Part shown: piece after piece, positions 26,665 through 35,191 of the stretch
Layout of the letters: each line of letters opens with the position of its first letter
Numbering within the stretch: position 1 is the stretch's first letter
NCBI RefSeq assembly: GCF_041807905.1
Contig: NZ_JBGVSA010000023.1
Coordinates: forward strand, 1 to 64,000
Direction of reading: 5' to 3'
Origin: JBGVSA01 sp041807905
GTDB lineage: Bacteria; Pseudomonadota; Gammaproteobacteria; Burkholderiales; Rhodocyclaceae
Length of the DNA stretch: 64,000 bases
Position numbers and translations under genes: made by a program
The notes under the pieces: generated by a model
The model's database searches: none
Seen by the model: only the letters and a program-made list of their open reading frames with translations
What the model was told of the DNA's origin: nothing

Positions 26665-28821
26665 ATGCAACAACGCTCGCTCAAACTGTCCGTACTGGCG
26701 GTTGCCGTCCTGTCGTCTTTCAGCACCCTCGTGCGCGCCCAGGAAACAACCGAGAACAATGAGGCAACACTGCCCGCCATCCAGGTCAGGGCCAATGCCG
26801 ACGCCTCAGCCGAAGGTCTTTCGGCCCCCTACGCCGGTGGGCAAGTCGCACGGGGCTCGCGAGTCGGTGTGCTGGGCCAGCAGGACTACATGGAGACGCC
26901 TTTCACCGTCACCAGCTATACGCAGGAACTCATTCAGAATCAGCAAGCCGCCAGCGTGGGCGACGTGCTGCTCAACGATCCCGCCGTGCGCGTCGCCCGG
27001 GGCTTTGGCAATTACCAGCAGCTCTACATGGTGCGCGGCCTGCCGATCTATTCCGACGACATGTCGTACAACGGTCTGTATGGCCTGCTGCCTCGACAGT
27101 ACCTGTCGACCGAAATCATCGAGCGCGTAGAAGTCCTGCGTGGCGCGAATGCATTCCTGAACGGCGCAGCGCCCGGTGGCAGCGGCCTGGGCGGTGCCAT
27201 CAACATCGTGCCCAAGCGCGCCGGCAATGAACCCATCACGCAGGTGACCGTCGGCACTCAATCCGGCGGCCAGGGGTACGTGGCAGCCGATCTCGGACGC
27301 CGCGTGGCAGACGATCGCCTCGGTATCCGCCTGAACGTGGCCCGCCGCGACGGCAACACGGCAGTGGACGGCGCGTCGGGCGAACTGACGGTCGCCGCCA
27401 TGGGCGTCGACTATCGAGAGGGCCGCGTGCGCGTTTCTGCGGATGTTGGCTACCAGGATCACCGGCTCAAGGCTGCGCAACCCAGCTTCTACGTTGCCAC
27501 GCCCGACGTGCCGAAGGCGCCGGACGCTTCCAGCGCCATCGCACAGCCCTGGACCTATTCGAACGAGAAGGACAGTTTTGGCACTCTCCGCGGCGAGTAC
27601 GACTTCAGCAGCAACATCACGGGCTGGGCCGCGTTCGGCGTGCGCGAAGGTCGCGAGAGCTCGAGCTTTGCCAATCCAACCATCCTGAACGGCAACGGCG
27701 ACACATCCACCTACGTCCTCGATACCGTGCGGGAAGACTCCATCCAGACCGGCGAAGTCGGCTTGCGCGGCAACTTCAAGACCGGCAGTGTGAGCCATAA
27801 GGTCAGCCTGTCGGCGATGGGCTACAAGGCCATCTCTAAGAACGCCTACGGTTTTTCCGACTTCTCAGGCTTCCCTGGCAACATCTTTTCGCCCACGCAT
27901 ATCGACAAGCCTTCGACCACGTTCTATACCGGCGGGCGCATGACCAATCCGCTGGTGACCGAGCGCCTGGAGACATCCAGCGTCGCACTGGCCGACGCGA
28001 TGTCGTTCCTGAATGACAAACTGATGATCACCGTAGGCGGCCGTTACCAGTACATCGACGACACCACGTACAACTACGATACCGGCGTGGCGGACCCCGG
28101 CACGGCCAAGAGTGCCATCACGCCTGTCGGCGGCATCGTCTATCGGATCACGCCGGCCATGTCGGTGTACGCGAATTACATCGAAGGCCTGGTCAAGGGC
28201 GACATCGTGTCGGCAAGCTCGGGCGCCACCAACATCGGTGAAGCGCTGGACCCGTACAAGACCAGGCAGGTGGAAGCAGGCCTCAAGTTCGACACAGGTC
28301 GCATCGGCGGGGCCGTAGGCGTGTATCAGTCGCGCAGACCGGTCGCTGGCTTGCAGGATGACGGACGCTTCGACACTGTCGGCCATCAACGCTATCGAGG
28401 CCTGGAACTGTCGGCATACGGCGAAATCGTCCCCAGCCTCAAGGCGCTGGGCGGTGTGAGCTTGCTCGATACCGATCTGGACGGCAAGGACGGCATCGGT
28501 GCCCCCAAGACCCAAGCCAATTTCGGTCTTGAATGGGCCGTCAGCCAGATCAAGGGGCTGTCGCTCGACGGCCGCGTGATCTACACCAGTTCGCAGTACG
28601 CCGACGCGGCCAATACGCAGAAGGTTCCTTCCTGGACGCGCGTCGACCTTGGCGCGCGCTACGTCATGCCGCTTGGCGAACAAGTGCTCACGCTGCGTGC
28701 ACGTGTGGAAAACGTGGCCAACAGGGATTACTGGGCATCTTCCGGTGGCTACCCAGGTCAGGGCTACCTGACGCTGGGTGCACCGCGTACCTACATCGTG
28801 TCGGCGTCAGTGGATTTCTGA
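26665..28821 (+). CDS. TonB-dependent siderophore receptor
   Basis: 718 residues. A signal peptide ends near Ala25, then a short N-terminal region and the plug domain: TPFTVTSYTQELIQNQQAASVGDVLLNDPAVRV, MVRGLPI and IERVEVLRGANAFLNGAAPGGSGLGGAINIVPKR. The beta-barrel runs to the C-terminal aromatic residue in YIVSASVDF. It imports a ferric siderophore or similar chelate through the outer membrane using TonB energy. No signalling (STN) domain is seen after the signal peptide. A Fur-like palindrome over the promoter fits iron control. No transport or biosynthesis genes adjoin it, so the ligand is unknown. Confidence 0.93.
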   Translation: MQQRSLKLSVLAVAVLSSFSTLVRAQETTENNEATLPAIQVRANADASAEGLSAPYAGGQVARGSRVGVLGQQDYMETPFTVTSYTQELIQNQQAASVGDVLLNDPAVRVARGFGNYQQLYMVRGLPIYSDDMSYNGLYGLLPRQYLSTEIIERVEVLRGANAFLNGAAPGGSGLGGAINIVPKRAGNEPITQVTVGTQSGGQGYVAADLGRRVADDRLGIRLNVARRDGNTAVDGASGELTVAAMGVDYREGRVRVSADVGYQDHRLKAAQPSFYVATPDVPKAPDASSAIAQPWTYSNEKDSFGTLRGEYDFSSNITGWAAFGVREGRESSSFANPTILNGNGDTSTYVLDTVREDSIQTGEVGLRGNFKTGSVSHKVSLSAMGYKAISKNAYGFSDFSGFPGNIFSPTHIDKPSTTFYTGGRMTNPLVTERLETSSVALADAMSFLNDKLMITVGGRYQYIDDTTYNYDTGVADPGTAKSAITPVGGIVYRITPAMSVYANYIEGLVKGDIVSASSGATNIGEALDPYKTRQVEAGLKFDTGRIGGAVGVYQSRRPVAGLQDDGRFDTVGHQRYRGLELSAYGEIVPSLKALGGVSLLDTDLDGKDGIGAPKTQANFGLEWAVSQIKGLSLDGRVIYTSSQYADAANTQKVPSWTRVDLGARYVMPLGEQVLTLRARVENVANRDYWASSGGYPGQGYLTLGAPRTYIVSASVDF

Positions 28822-28850
28822 TCGATCCGCAACGCCCCTGCCATAAGCAG

Positions 28851-28877
28851 ACGGGGCCGCAAGGCCCCGTTTGATTT
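28851..28877 (+). terminator. Terminator after the TonB receptor gene
   Basis: ACGGGGCC and GGCCCCGT form a perfect 8-bp stem on a GCAA loop, followed by TTTGATTT. Confidence 0.85.
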
Positions 28878-28893
28878 GCACTGTCGCGCGCAC

Positions 28894-29058
28894 TCACCAA
28901 GCGAAATCGCCGTCCGGATCTTCACCGTCCTCGTCGACTTCGTCGGGGTACTTATGGCTGCTGCGTTCATGGCAAGCCAGCAGCATGCTGTCCGAATCAT
29001 CGGGCTCGAGGCAATGCTCGTTGCTCGGCAAACGGATGGGGTTGGGGCTGTTCATCAT
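28894..29058 (-). CDS. Small acidic protein of unknown function
   Basis: 54 residues from tandem ATG codons at 29058 and 29055. A perfect AGGAGG ribosome-binding site sits seven bases upstream, which is the main reason for calling it. The C-terminal third is strongly acidic (DEVDEDGEDPDGDFAW). There is one Cys-His pair (CHE), no signal peptide and no membrane segment. It lies downstream of the Cro-like gene on the same strand, 117 bases away, and could be part of the same transcript. I do not recognise a family. Confidence 0.6.
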   Translation of the reverse strand: MMNSPNPIRLPSNEHCLEPDDSDSMLLACHERSSHKYPDEVDEDGEDPDGDFAW

Positions 29059-29175
29059 CGTCGTACCTCCTGCAGGGGATGTCGCACTCAAGGCTCGCAA
29101 TCCGCGCGCCCGGCCCAAGTCATCCACTGATATTAGCCGCCCGTCACCAACTCGCCACCGACACAGCCACCGCGG

Positions 29176-29448
29176 TCAAGTCACCACACGCTCCGCTCCC
29201 GCCGTTGGCGTGGGACCGATCCGTCGCGGCACACTACGCACGTAACCCCAATCGATGTCGGGCCGCAGTTCCTCGCAGCTGACGAAGCCGGCCGTCATTC
29301 GTTCGATCAGCGGGCAGTACTTCGCCGGCACTCTGCGGTCCGGCTGCTTCCACTGCCCAAGTGCACTCCGGCTCACGCCAAGCATCTTCGCCATACGCGC
29401 ATGTGAGCCAACGAGTTCAGCGGCAATCTCAAGAGGATGTTTGTCCAT
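29176..29448 (-). CDS. Cro/YdaS-like phage-type DNA-binding protein
   Basis: 90 residues. The helix-turn-helix lies at about 14-36 (GSHARMAKMLGVSRSALGQWKQ), followed by RRVPAKYCPLIERMTAGFVSCEELRPDIDWGYVR, a pattern shared by YdaS/Cro-type proteins of lambdoid-like switches. It is divergent from a CI-like S24 repressor with a compact operator region between. It would act as the lytic-side repressor in a prophage. No other phage genes follow, so it looks like an orphan or remnant. The ATG at 29448 lacks a strong ribosome-binding site. Confidence 0.82.
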   Translation of the reverse strand: MDKHPLEIAAELVGSHARMAKMLGVSRSALGQWKQPDRRVPAKYCPLIERMTAGFVSCEELRPDIDWGYVRSVPRRIGPTPTAGAERVVT

Positions 29449-29476
29449 GGTGTGCGCTTCATTACATTTGCCCAAA

Positions 29477-29518
29477 AGTCTATTGTCACCATACCAGCCT
29501 GTCAATAAACAATATACT
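29477..29518. promoter_or_regulatory. Cro/CI switch: divergent promoters and operator dyad
   Basis: On the minus strand TTGACA (29505-29500), 17 bases and TAGACT (29482-29477) form a good promoter for the cro-like gene. On the plus strand a -10 TATACT lies at 29513-29518 for the repressor. An inverted repeat TATTG-N-CA / TG-N-CAATA spans 29481-29507 across an 11-base centre, overlapping the cro promoter, as expected for repressor operators. Confidence 0.6.
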
Positions 29519-29551
29519 TACGCTGTCTCGATTTTCTTTACCATTCCCGCC

Positions 29552-30190
29552 ATGAAAATGGGAATCTGGATCAGAAAAGCACGCGAAGCGGCAGGGCTCA
29601 CCCAAACCGAATTGGGTGACGCTGTGGGCACCAGCAAAGGCAACGTCTCCGCGTGGGAACTTGGGCGCCATTCGGCAAGCTTCGATCGACTGCGAGCCAT
29701 CGCCAGGGCCACAGGCTACGCCCTGCCCGACTCCGAAGCCGGCCTGGAGAACGTTGTGCCAGCCGACATCGGGGCACGGCAAATCCCCCTCATCAATTAC
29801 GTCCAGGCGTGTCAGGTAGCGGAAACACTTGCCGCCTACGCAGTCGGCACGGCGACCGCGACTGAATACCTCCTGCCCGACAGGGACCTTTCCACCAACG
29901 CCTTCGCCCTTGAAATCAAAGGCAGTTCGATGCAGCCCGAATTCCGCGAAGGCGACCGCGTCATCATCGATCCCGCAGTGGAACCTCACCCCGGCGACTA
30001 CGTCGTCGCCAAGAACGGCAAGAACGAAGCCACCTTCAAGAAGTACCGCCCGCGCGGCCTGAACGACGATGGCGAGGCAGTCTTCGAACTCGTTCCGCTC
30101 AACGAAGACTACCCGTCTCTACGCTCCGACCGAGAACCCATCACCATCATCGGCACGATGGTCGAACACCGCCGCTATCGCGCCCGCTGA
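29552..30190 (+). CDS. CI-like repressor with S24 peptidase domain
   Basis: 212 residues. A Cro/C1-type helix-turn-helix lies at 3-60 (REAAGLTQTELGDAVGTSKGNVSAWE), then a linker and an S24 autoprotease domain with catalytic Ser126 in KGSSMQPEF and the general-base Lys at 163 in ATFKKY. The expected cleavage site in VQA-x-Q is Ala86-Cys87 instead of the usual Ala-Gly or Cys-Gly. It would repress the divergent Cro-like gene and be inactivated by RecA filaments if cleavage works. The longer frame from 29255 is discarded because it crosses the divergent gene. Confidence 0.88.
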   Translation: MKMGIWIRKAREAAGLTQTELGDAVGTSKGNVSAWELGRHSASFDRLRAIARATGYALPDSEAGLENVVPADIGARQIPLINYVQACQVAETLAAYAVGTATATEYLLPDRDLSTNAFALEIKGSSMQPEFREGDRVIIDPAVEPHPGDYVVAKNGKNEATFKKYRPRGLNDDGEAVFELVPLNEDYPSLRSDREPITIIGTMVEHRRYRAR

Positions 30191-30485
30191 GGACGCAGGG
30201 CAATAGCCCTTGTCAGATGATTAATCGTCCGCACGGCAACTTTTGCCTGCATCAAGTGAATCGTGAATAACTAGCGCGAGGACGACGCAAAGTCCACATT
30301 TTGTAGACGGCGGCGTCGTGTGTTCGAAAGAAGAATTGGCGGAAATTCTGGCCCAGGCACGGTGGCCCTCAGCACGGCGCCCGATCGGGGTTTTGTGAGT
30401 TCAAGAAGGCAAACGAAATCAACGAGAACGCAGTCGCCCTGCGCCCGCGTCATCCGCCGGCTCCGAACAAACCGGGCAAAGAAAA
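30191..30485. other. Non-coding stretch between the repressor and the tRNA terminator
   Basis: About 295 bases with no convincing gene. It starts with a weak GGGC-AATA-GCCC hairpin that may end the repressor transcript. Two short overlapping frames (60 and 61 codons) have no ribosome-binding site or recognisable sequence. I looked for a repeat of the tRNA 3' end that could mark an attachment site and saw none. Confidence 0.5.
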
Positions 30486-30510
30486 AGGGGCTAGCCGAAG
30501 GCTAACCCCT
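30486..30510 (-). terminator. Terminator after tRNA-Thr
   Basis: On the minus strand GGGGTTAGCC pairs with GGCTAGCCCC across a TTC loop (one T.G wobble), followed by TTTTT. It lies seven bases beyond the tRNA CCA end. Confidence 0.85.
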
Positions 30511-30516
30511 TGTATC

Positions 30517-30592
<76 letters not shown>

Positions 30593-30656
30593 AAGAGGCA
30601 GCGATTATAGACAGGCCTTGGGTGAAACTCAAGGCCTGTTTTGCCGCCTTCGAACC

Positions 30657-33600
30657 TTACTCGCTCAGCGCGCGCCAATTGACGAACTTGGGACGGGAAC
30701 CGCCGCCCAGGGGCTCGCCGACTGTCTGTGTGTTGCCCTTGTCGTCGGTCACGATGATGCGGATCTGGTTGCCGACGCGTCCAAAGACATCGCCGGTGAC
30801 CGCAAAGGATGTCGTTATCTTGGCGATGATGGTCCCGTCGGAATTCTTCAGCGCGCTCTGGCCCGTCGCCATGTTGGCGACGTAGATGGACGTCGTCCAG
30901 CCCGGGTCGCACACGTCCATGCCGTTCGGTGTCGATCCCAGCCACATCACCAGCGACCCGTTGACCGAGAAGTTGGAGACGATCCGTTCGGTCTGGTTCG
31001 AGCTGTTCGTGCCGGGCAGATCGTAATACCACCCCATGCTGGTCGAGGCGAGGGACACTCCGGTCGTGATGTCCGACACCGCCGTGAGGTTGGTGCGCGA
31101 GATCGGGTAGGTGGCGCCCCCCGGTAGCGCATCGGCCGAGAATGTCGTGTCGTAGTTACCGTCCCGGATGGCATAGACGGTCTGGCGCTGCTCGGTGGTC
31201 GGATTGGCCACGCCCGTTTCGGCGAACAAGTCCGACGAGTCGAGCGCGCGGCCGGTGCCGACCATGATCCAGCGCTTGCCGTCGACCACGTCCACCCACG
31301 GCGGAATGGTCACCGATTGCGGGCGCGTGCCGTCGGTCAGCGTGGCAAGGCGGGTCACGGTGATGTCACCGGCGCCCTGCGCTTCGGCGGCATTGAACGT
31401 GCCGGGCAATGCGAAGCGCCATACGTTGCCCTTGAGGTCCGCGCCATAGACTTCGCGATAGGTCCAGTCGGTGTAGTTTCGGGTGAAGCCCGTCAGTTGC
31501 GACAGACCGGCCTGATCGGTCGCCGTGCCGGCGGAAGTCGCCTGCTTCTTGAGCAGCGTTCCGTCGCGCGGGTCGAGCACGAAGATGTAGCCCAGACCAT
31601 CGCTGTTGTTATAGCCGGAGGAGATGATCACCACCCAGCCCCAGCGCTCCGTCTTGGCAATGATGGGCTCACCGTAGGTGAAGCCGAGGTCAGGATCGGT
31701 GAACTCCCACAGCACTTTCTTCTTGGCGCCGGAAGCGATGTCGCTTTCGCTGTCGCCTGCATCGGGCGGCGTCGTCACATCGAGCGCGTAGTAGCTCTTG
31801 CCACCCTTGCCGAGACCACCGACGAGAATCGTCCTCCAGTCGGGGCTGGCGTTTGTGGTTTTCCACGACAGGCTGCCCGCACGCGAGAAATCGACGTCGC
31901 GTATCGCGGGCGTTGCGTTGATGTAGTAATGGTGCGCGTATGACGCGTCGGCCAGCGCCGCCAGACCGTCGGTCTCACGCACGTTGGCGTTTTCGGTCAC
32001 GCTGCCTTCGAAGAGATAGGACGGCACGTACGCCCAGGCCTCCGTGCCGTCGGAGTCATACAGCGCATGCAGCATGCCGTCATTGGCAGCCACATACACC
32101 ATGGTCTTGCGGCCGTTCTGGGCAACCTTGAACGCGCCGTATCCCGGGTTGAAGTCGTCGGAGTACTTTTCCGCAGGGATGCTGACGGCCACCGGCTTCG
32201 CATCGACGATGTCGCCAAGCAGGTGCGTGCGTTTGCGCAGAGACTTGCCCTGGTCGGCCTGCTTGCCACGCAGATAATTCAGGACGTTCTGCTGCTCCGT
32301 CGAATCGAGTCCGAGCGTCGCTTTCTGGGCGTCATTCAGGCTGGTATAGCGGAACGGCACGCCCCGCGCCGTCGTCGTACCGTTGTTCGTGACGACGCTG
32401 TAAGTGACGATGCGGCGCGATGTATCCCATGCCGTGTTGGAAGCGTTGCTTGCACCAAACTGGTTGTCGATCACCGACTGCGCAGTCCAGCCTTCGCCGG
32501 CCTTGGTCTGCGCCGCTCCGGTCGTGTCATTGAAACCCGTGATGACAGCTTTGGTGACATTACCCGACCAATCACTGCTGTCATAGCTCGTCTGGTATGC
32601 GCCCTGCCCCACGCCCGAGGCGAAGTACGGCGACATGGCCGACACGCCTGTTCCGGAAGAGGCCTTTTCCTTGATGTTCGAGAACGCCTTGCCCAGGCTT
32701 TCCACCATCTTCTTGGCATCCGAGGCGGCATAGTAGTTGGTGGGCAGCATCCACTGCGTCAGCAAGGTGTTGCCATTCGTGAGCACGTTGTTGGTGGTGT
32801 ACCAATCCTTGTTGGCCGCCACGCGCGCCGCTTCGTTCGACGCCGAAATCGAATAGTCGGTCGTCGGTACGTCCGTCGGCTTGAGTTCAATATCCTTGCC
32901 GTTGGCGTCCTTGCCCTTGTTGAAGCCACCGTACTTTGCCGCCAGCCAGAACTGGTTCCGATTCTTGTACAGACCGTTTTCCAGCACGTCGACCCAATAG
33001 GTCTGCACGGTCTGCTTTTCCTTTAGCGAATCGTTTACGTCGTTGGTGTTGGCCCAGTACGCGATACCGGCCATGTAAAAACCGTTCTTGTTGCAGCAGT
33101 AGTTGGTGGTGCCACCGCCGAGGAAGTTGTACCCCGTGCCGTCGCCGCTGATCGTCTGCGATGAAGCAATGGTGCCCATTTTCTCCGCTGCGCCGACCTT
33201 GTTGGTCCACTCGGCCGCATCCATGCCGACGTCGATGACGCCACTGGTCGGCTCGTTACCGGACTTGTCGGCAGTCTTGATGTTCTTGTCGGCGTGGGTA
33301 TTGGTGTCGCCAATGCCGATGACGAAATTCTTGTCGCAATAGTTCTTGATGGCTGGATAGCCCGACCAGTCCTTGACGACCGGATACCCGTCCTTCTGCG
33401 TGTCATTGAGCGTGCCGCTCGGGATCATCGTCGTCGATGCCGTGGTGTAGCCGCGGAAGTAGCGAATGGTCTCGGCGTAGAGTTCGCTCACCGGGTCATA
33501 TTGCTTGTAGGTGCGCGAATAGAAGCCGAAGTTGTTCAGGTAGTTCATCGCGCCACTGTTCGACACGCCCGATGCCGTCGCCAGCGCGGTGTCCGGGTTG

Positions 33601-34556
33601 GCGACGAAGCCGCCCATATCCGAAATCTCGATGCTGATGTTCTTCATCGGCGCGCGCATGACGCCGCCATCGAGCGTCAACGTGCCATCGTTCAGATAAC
33701 CAAAGGCAGCAAACCGGAAGGTGCTCTTGTACTGCTGCATCAGCCCTTCGGGCTTGTACGCGATCTTGGTCTTGTCGTTCGGATTGACGTACTTCTGGCA
33801 GTTGGTCTCGAGCAGCGCGAGGTTCGAATCGGTATTGCAGACCTCCACGTAGGCATTGAACTTGTCGACCGTGCTGCCGCGCGTCATCGTGAAGCGGTTG
33901 CCCAGGCTCAGGCTCGTGAAGGAAACGTCGCTATTGCTGCTGTAAGGGATGTACTTGGACACGCCACCCGCGACCGTACTCTTGAGCACCTTGGTCGGGA
34001 ACACCGACGAACTGGCCTGGTTACTGGCGTAGGCGCGCTGCAGGATGACCTTCTGCGCGCTGCTGTCCGTGGAATCGAACGGTTTGTCGACAACGCGGCT
34101 GCCACCCGTCATCGCCCACCGAAAAATGTCGATGGTCTGCATGGTGACAAAGTTGAGCAGGTTGCCGCTCCACGCACTGTTGCACTGGCGCGCACCGTTC
34201 GAAATCGTCGCCTTGGCCGTCGGCTTGAAGTAACCGGTGAGGTTCTTGCTGGTGTTGCTCCAGTCGTTGGGATCGTGCGACGTCACGGTGTCAGTCGTCC
34301 ACACGTAGCACTTGTCCGGATCGAAGTAACCCACATACGCGTAGGTCGGATCGAACTGCGTCCCCTTGTGGGCGTCGCCGAGCGCGGTAGGCCACTCCAC
34401 CGACAGCGCCAACGCGACGTTAGCGTTGGCGGCCTTGGATGCAACGATCGGCTGATCAGCCAGGCGTACCTGCGCATTTGCGCACGACAGGGCCAGGGCC
34501 GCCGCCATGCAGGCCAGCGCGCGGATGACATAAGCAGGGGTCTTCTTGTTGGGCAT
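30657..34556 (-). CDS. pilY1: Type IV pilus tip adhesin PilY1
   Basis: 1299 residues with a signal peptide ending near residue 28 (SCANA). The C-terminal half is the PilC/PilY1 beta-propeller: HLLGDIVDAKPVAV, MVYVAANDGMLHALYDSDGTEAWAYVPS, and GYIFVLDPRDGTLLKK. The N-terminal half is divergent and I cannot place a von Willebrand A domain with confidence. PilY1 primes and tips the pilus and affects adhesion and mechanosensing. It is the last gene of the minor-pilin operon; pilX ends 11 bases upstream. A role at the pilus tip is known for the family, host or surface specificity is not shown. Confidence 0.93.
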   Translation of the reverse strand: MPNKKTPAYVIRALACMAAALALSCANAQVRLADQPIVASKAANANVALALSVEWPTALGDAHKGTQFDPTYAYVGYFDPDKCYVWTTDTVTSHDPNDWSNTSKNLTGYFKPTAKATISNGARQCNSAWSGNLLNFVTMQTIDIFRWAMTGGSRVVDKPFDSTDSSAQKVILQRAYASNQASSSVFPTKVLKSTVAGGVSKYIPYSSNSDVSFTSLSLGNRFTMTRGSTVDKFNAYVEVCNTDSNLALLETNCQKYVNPNDKTKIAYKPEGLMQQYKSTFRFAAFGYLNDGTLTLDGGVMRAPMKNISIEISDMGGFVANPDTALATASGVSNSGAMNYLNNFGFYSRTYKQYDPVSELYAETIRYFRGYTTASTTMIPSGTLNDTQKDGYPVVKDWSGYPAIKNYCDKNFVIGIGDTNTHADKNIKTADKSGNEPTSGVIDVGMDAAEWTNKVGAAEKMGTIASSQTISGDGTGYNFLGGGTTNYCCNKNGFYMAGIAYWANTNDVNDSLKEKQTVQTYWVDVLENGLYKNRNQFWLAAKYGGFNKGKDANGKDIELKPTDVPTTDYSISASNEAARVAANKDWYTTNNVLTNGNTLLTQWMLPTNYYAASDAKKMVESLGKAFSNIKEKASSGTGVSAMSPYFASGVGQGAYQTSYDSSDWSGNVTKAVITGFNDTTGAAQTKAGEGWTAQSVIDNQFGASNASNTAWDTSRRIVTYSVVTNNGTTTARGVPFRYTSLNDAQKATLGLDSTEQQNVLNYLRGKQADQGKSLRKRTHLLGDIVDAKPVAVSIPAEKYSDDFNPGYGAFKVAQNGRKTMVYVAANDGMLHALYDSDGTEAWAYVPSYLFEGSVTENANVRETDGLAALADASYAHHYYINATPAIRDVDFSRAGSLSWKTTNASPDWRTILVGGLGKGGKSYYALDVTTPPDAGDSESDIASGAKKKVLWEFTDPDLGFTYGEPIIAKTERWGWVVIISSGYNNSDGLGYIFVLDPRDGTLLKKQATSAGTATDQAGLSQLTGFTRNYTDWTYREVYGADLKGNVWRFALPGTFNAAEAQGAGDITVTRLATLTDGTRPQSVTIPPWVDVVDGKRWIMVGTGRALDSSDLFAETGVANPTTEQRQTVYAIRDGNYDTTFSADALPGGATYPISRTNLTAVSDITTGVSLASTSMGWYYDLPGTNSSNQTERIVSNFSVNGSLVMWLGSTPNGMDVCDPGWTTSIYVANMATGQSALKNSDGTIIAKITTSFAVTGDVFGRVGNQIRIIVTDDKGNTQTVGEPLGGGSRPKFVNWRALSE

Positions 34557-34567
34557 TGCCTGTGCTC

Positions 34568-35191
34568 CTACTTGAGCGCCACGAACATTTGGGCGTATGC
34601 GATGCTGTTGCGCGCGCCATCGGCACGCACGGTGACGCGGAACAAGGGCAGATCGGCCGTGCCGACCTTGCCGCCGAGCTGGCTGCTGCCGCCGCGATAG
34701 TCACCGTAGTTCTTGAGCGCCACACCAGCGCCATCGTCATAAGTGCAGTGCTCGTCCGACGGACTGCCCGCCTGATCGCACATTCGCTCGATCAAGTAGC
34801 GCAGTTCCACGCCGGCCGGCGTGCCGCTGCCGATGGGGTAGTACTCATCGAAGGTCGTCTTGTTGGTCATGACCACCGGTACGCCGTCGATGCGCGTCTC
34901 CAGCGCGACCGGAGAGTAGTGGCGCGTGTTCTGGCCCTTCGCCACCCCCGTCACGCCGTAGCTGTCAGTGATGCTGATGAAGTCGCTGGCGGTCATCTTG
35001 GACAGCACATCCCGCAGTCCTGCCGAAGCGCTGGTGAGCGCATCGCGCTTGAAACCGATGTTGGCCGACAGCAGCATGGCGGTGTCGACCGAACGGAACA
35101 GCGCGATGCTTGCAAGTGTCATGGCCACCAGGATCACCAGCGTGATGACCAGGATGGCGCCGCGTTGCGCGGCGGGACGGTAACGCTGCAT
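34568..35191 (-). CDS. pilX: Minor pilin assembly protein PilX
   Basis: 207 residues. It starts MQRYRPAAQRGAILVITLVILVAMTLASIALFRSVDTAMLLSANIGFKR, the PilX_N pattern with a membrane helix that also serves as the pilin packing helix. The start overlaps the pilW stop (TGATG), which fixes it and discards the longer frame to 35467. PilX supports assembly of type IV pili together with PilV, PilW and PilY1. Confidence 0.9.
   Translation of the reverse strand: MQRYRPAAQRGAILVITLVILVAMTLASIALFRSVDTAMLLSANIGFKRDALTSASAGLRDVLSKMTASDFISITDSYGVTGVAKGQNTRHYSPVALETRIDGVPVVMTNKTTFDEYYPIGSGTPAGVELRYLIERMCDQAGSPSDEHCTYDDGAGVALKNYGDYRGGSSQLGGKVGTADLPLFRVTVRADGARNSIAYAQMFVALK

Noticed and set aside
30191..30516. 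Attachment-site repeat of the tRNA-Thr 3' end
   Set aside because: I compared the tRNA end with sequence on both sides of the Cro/CI pair and saw no duplicate longer than a few bases.
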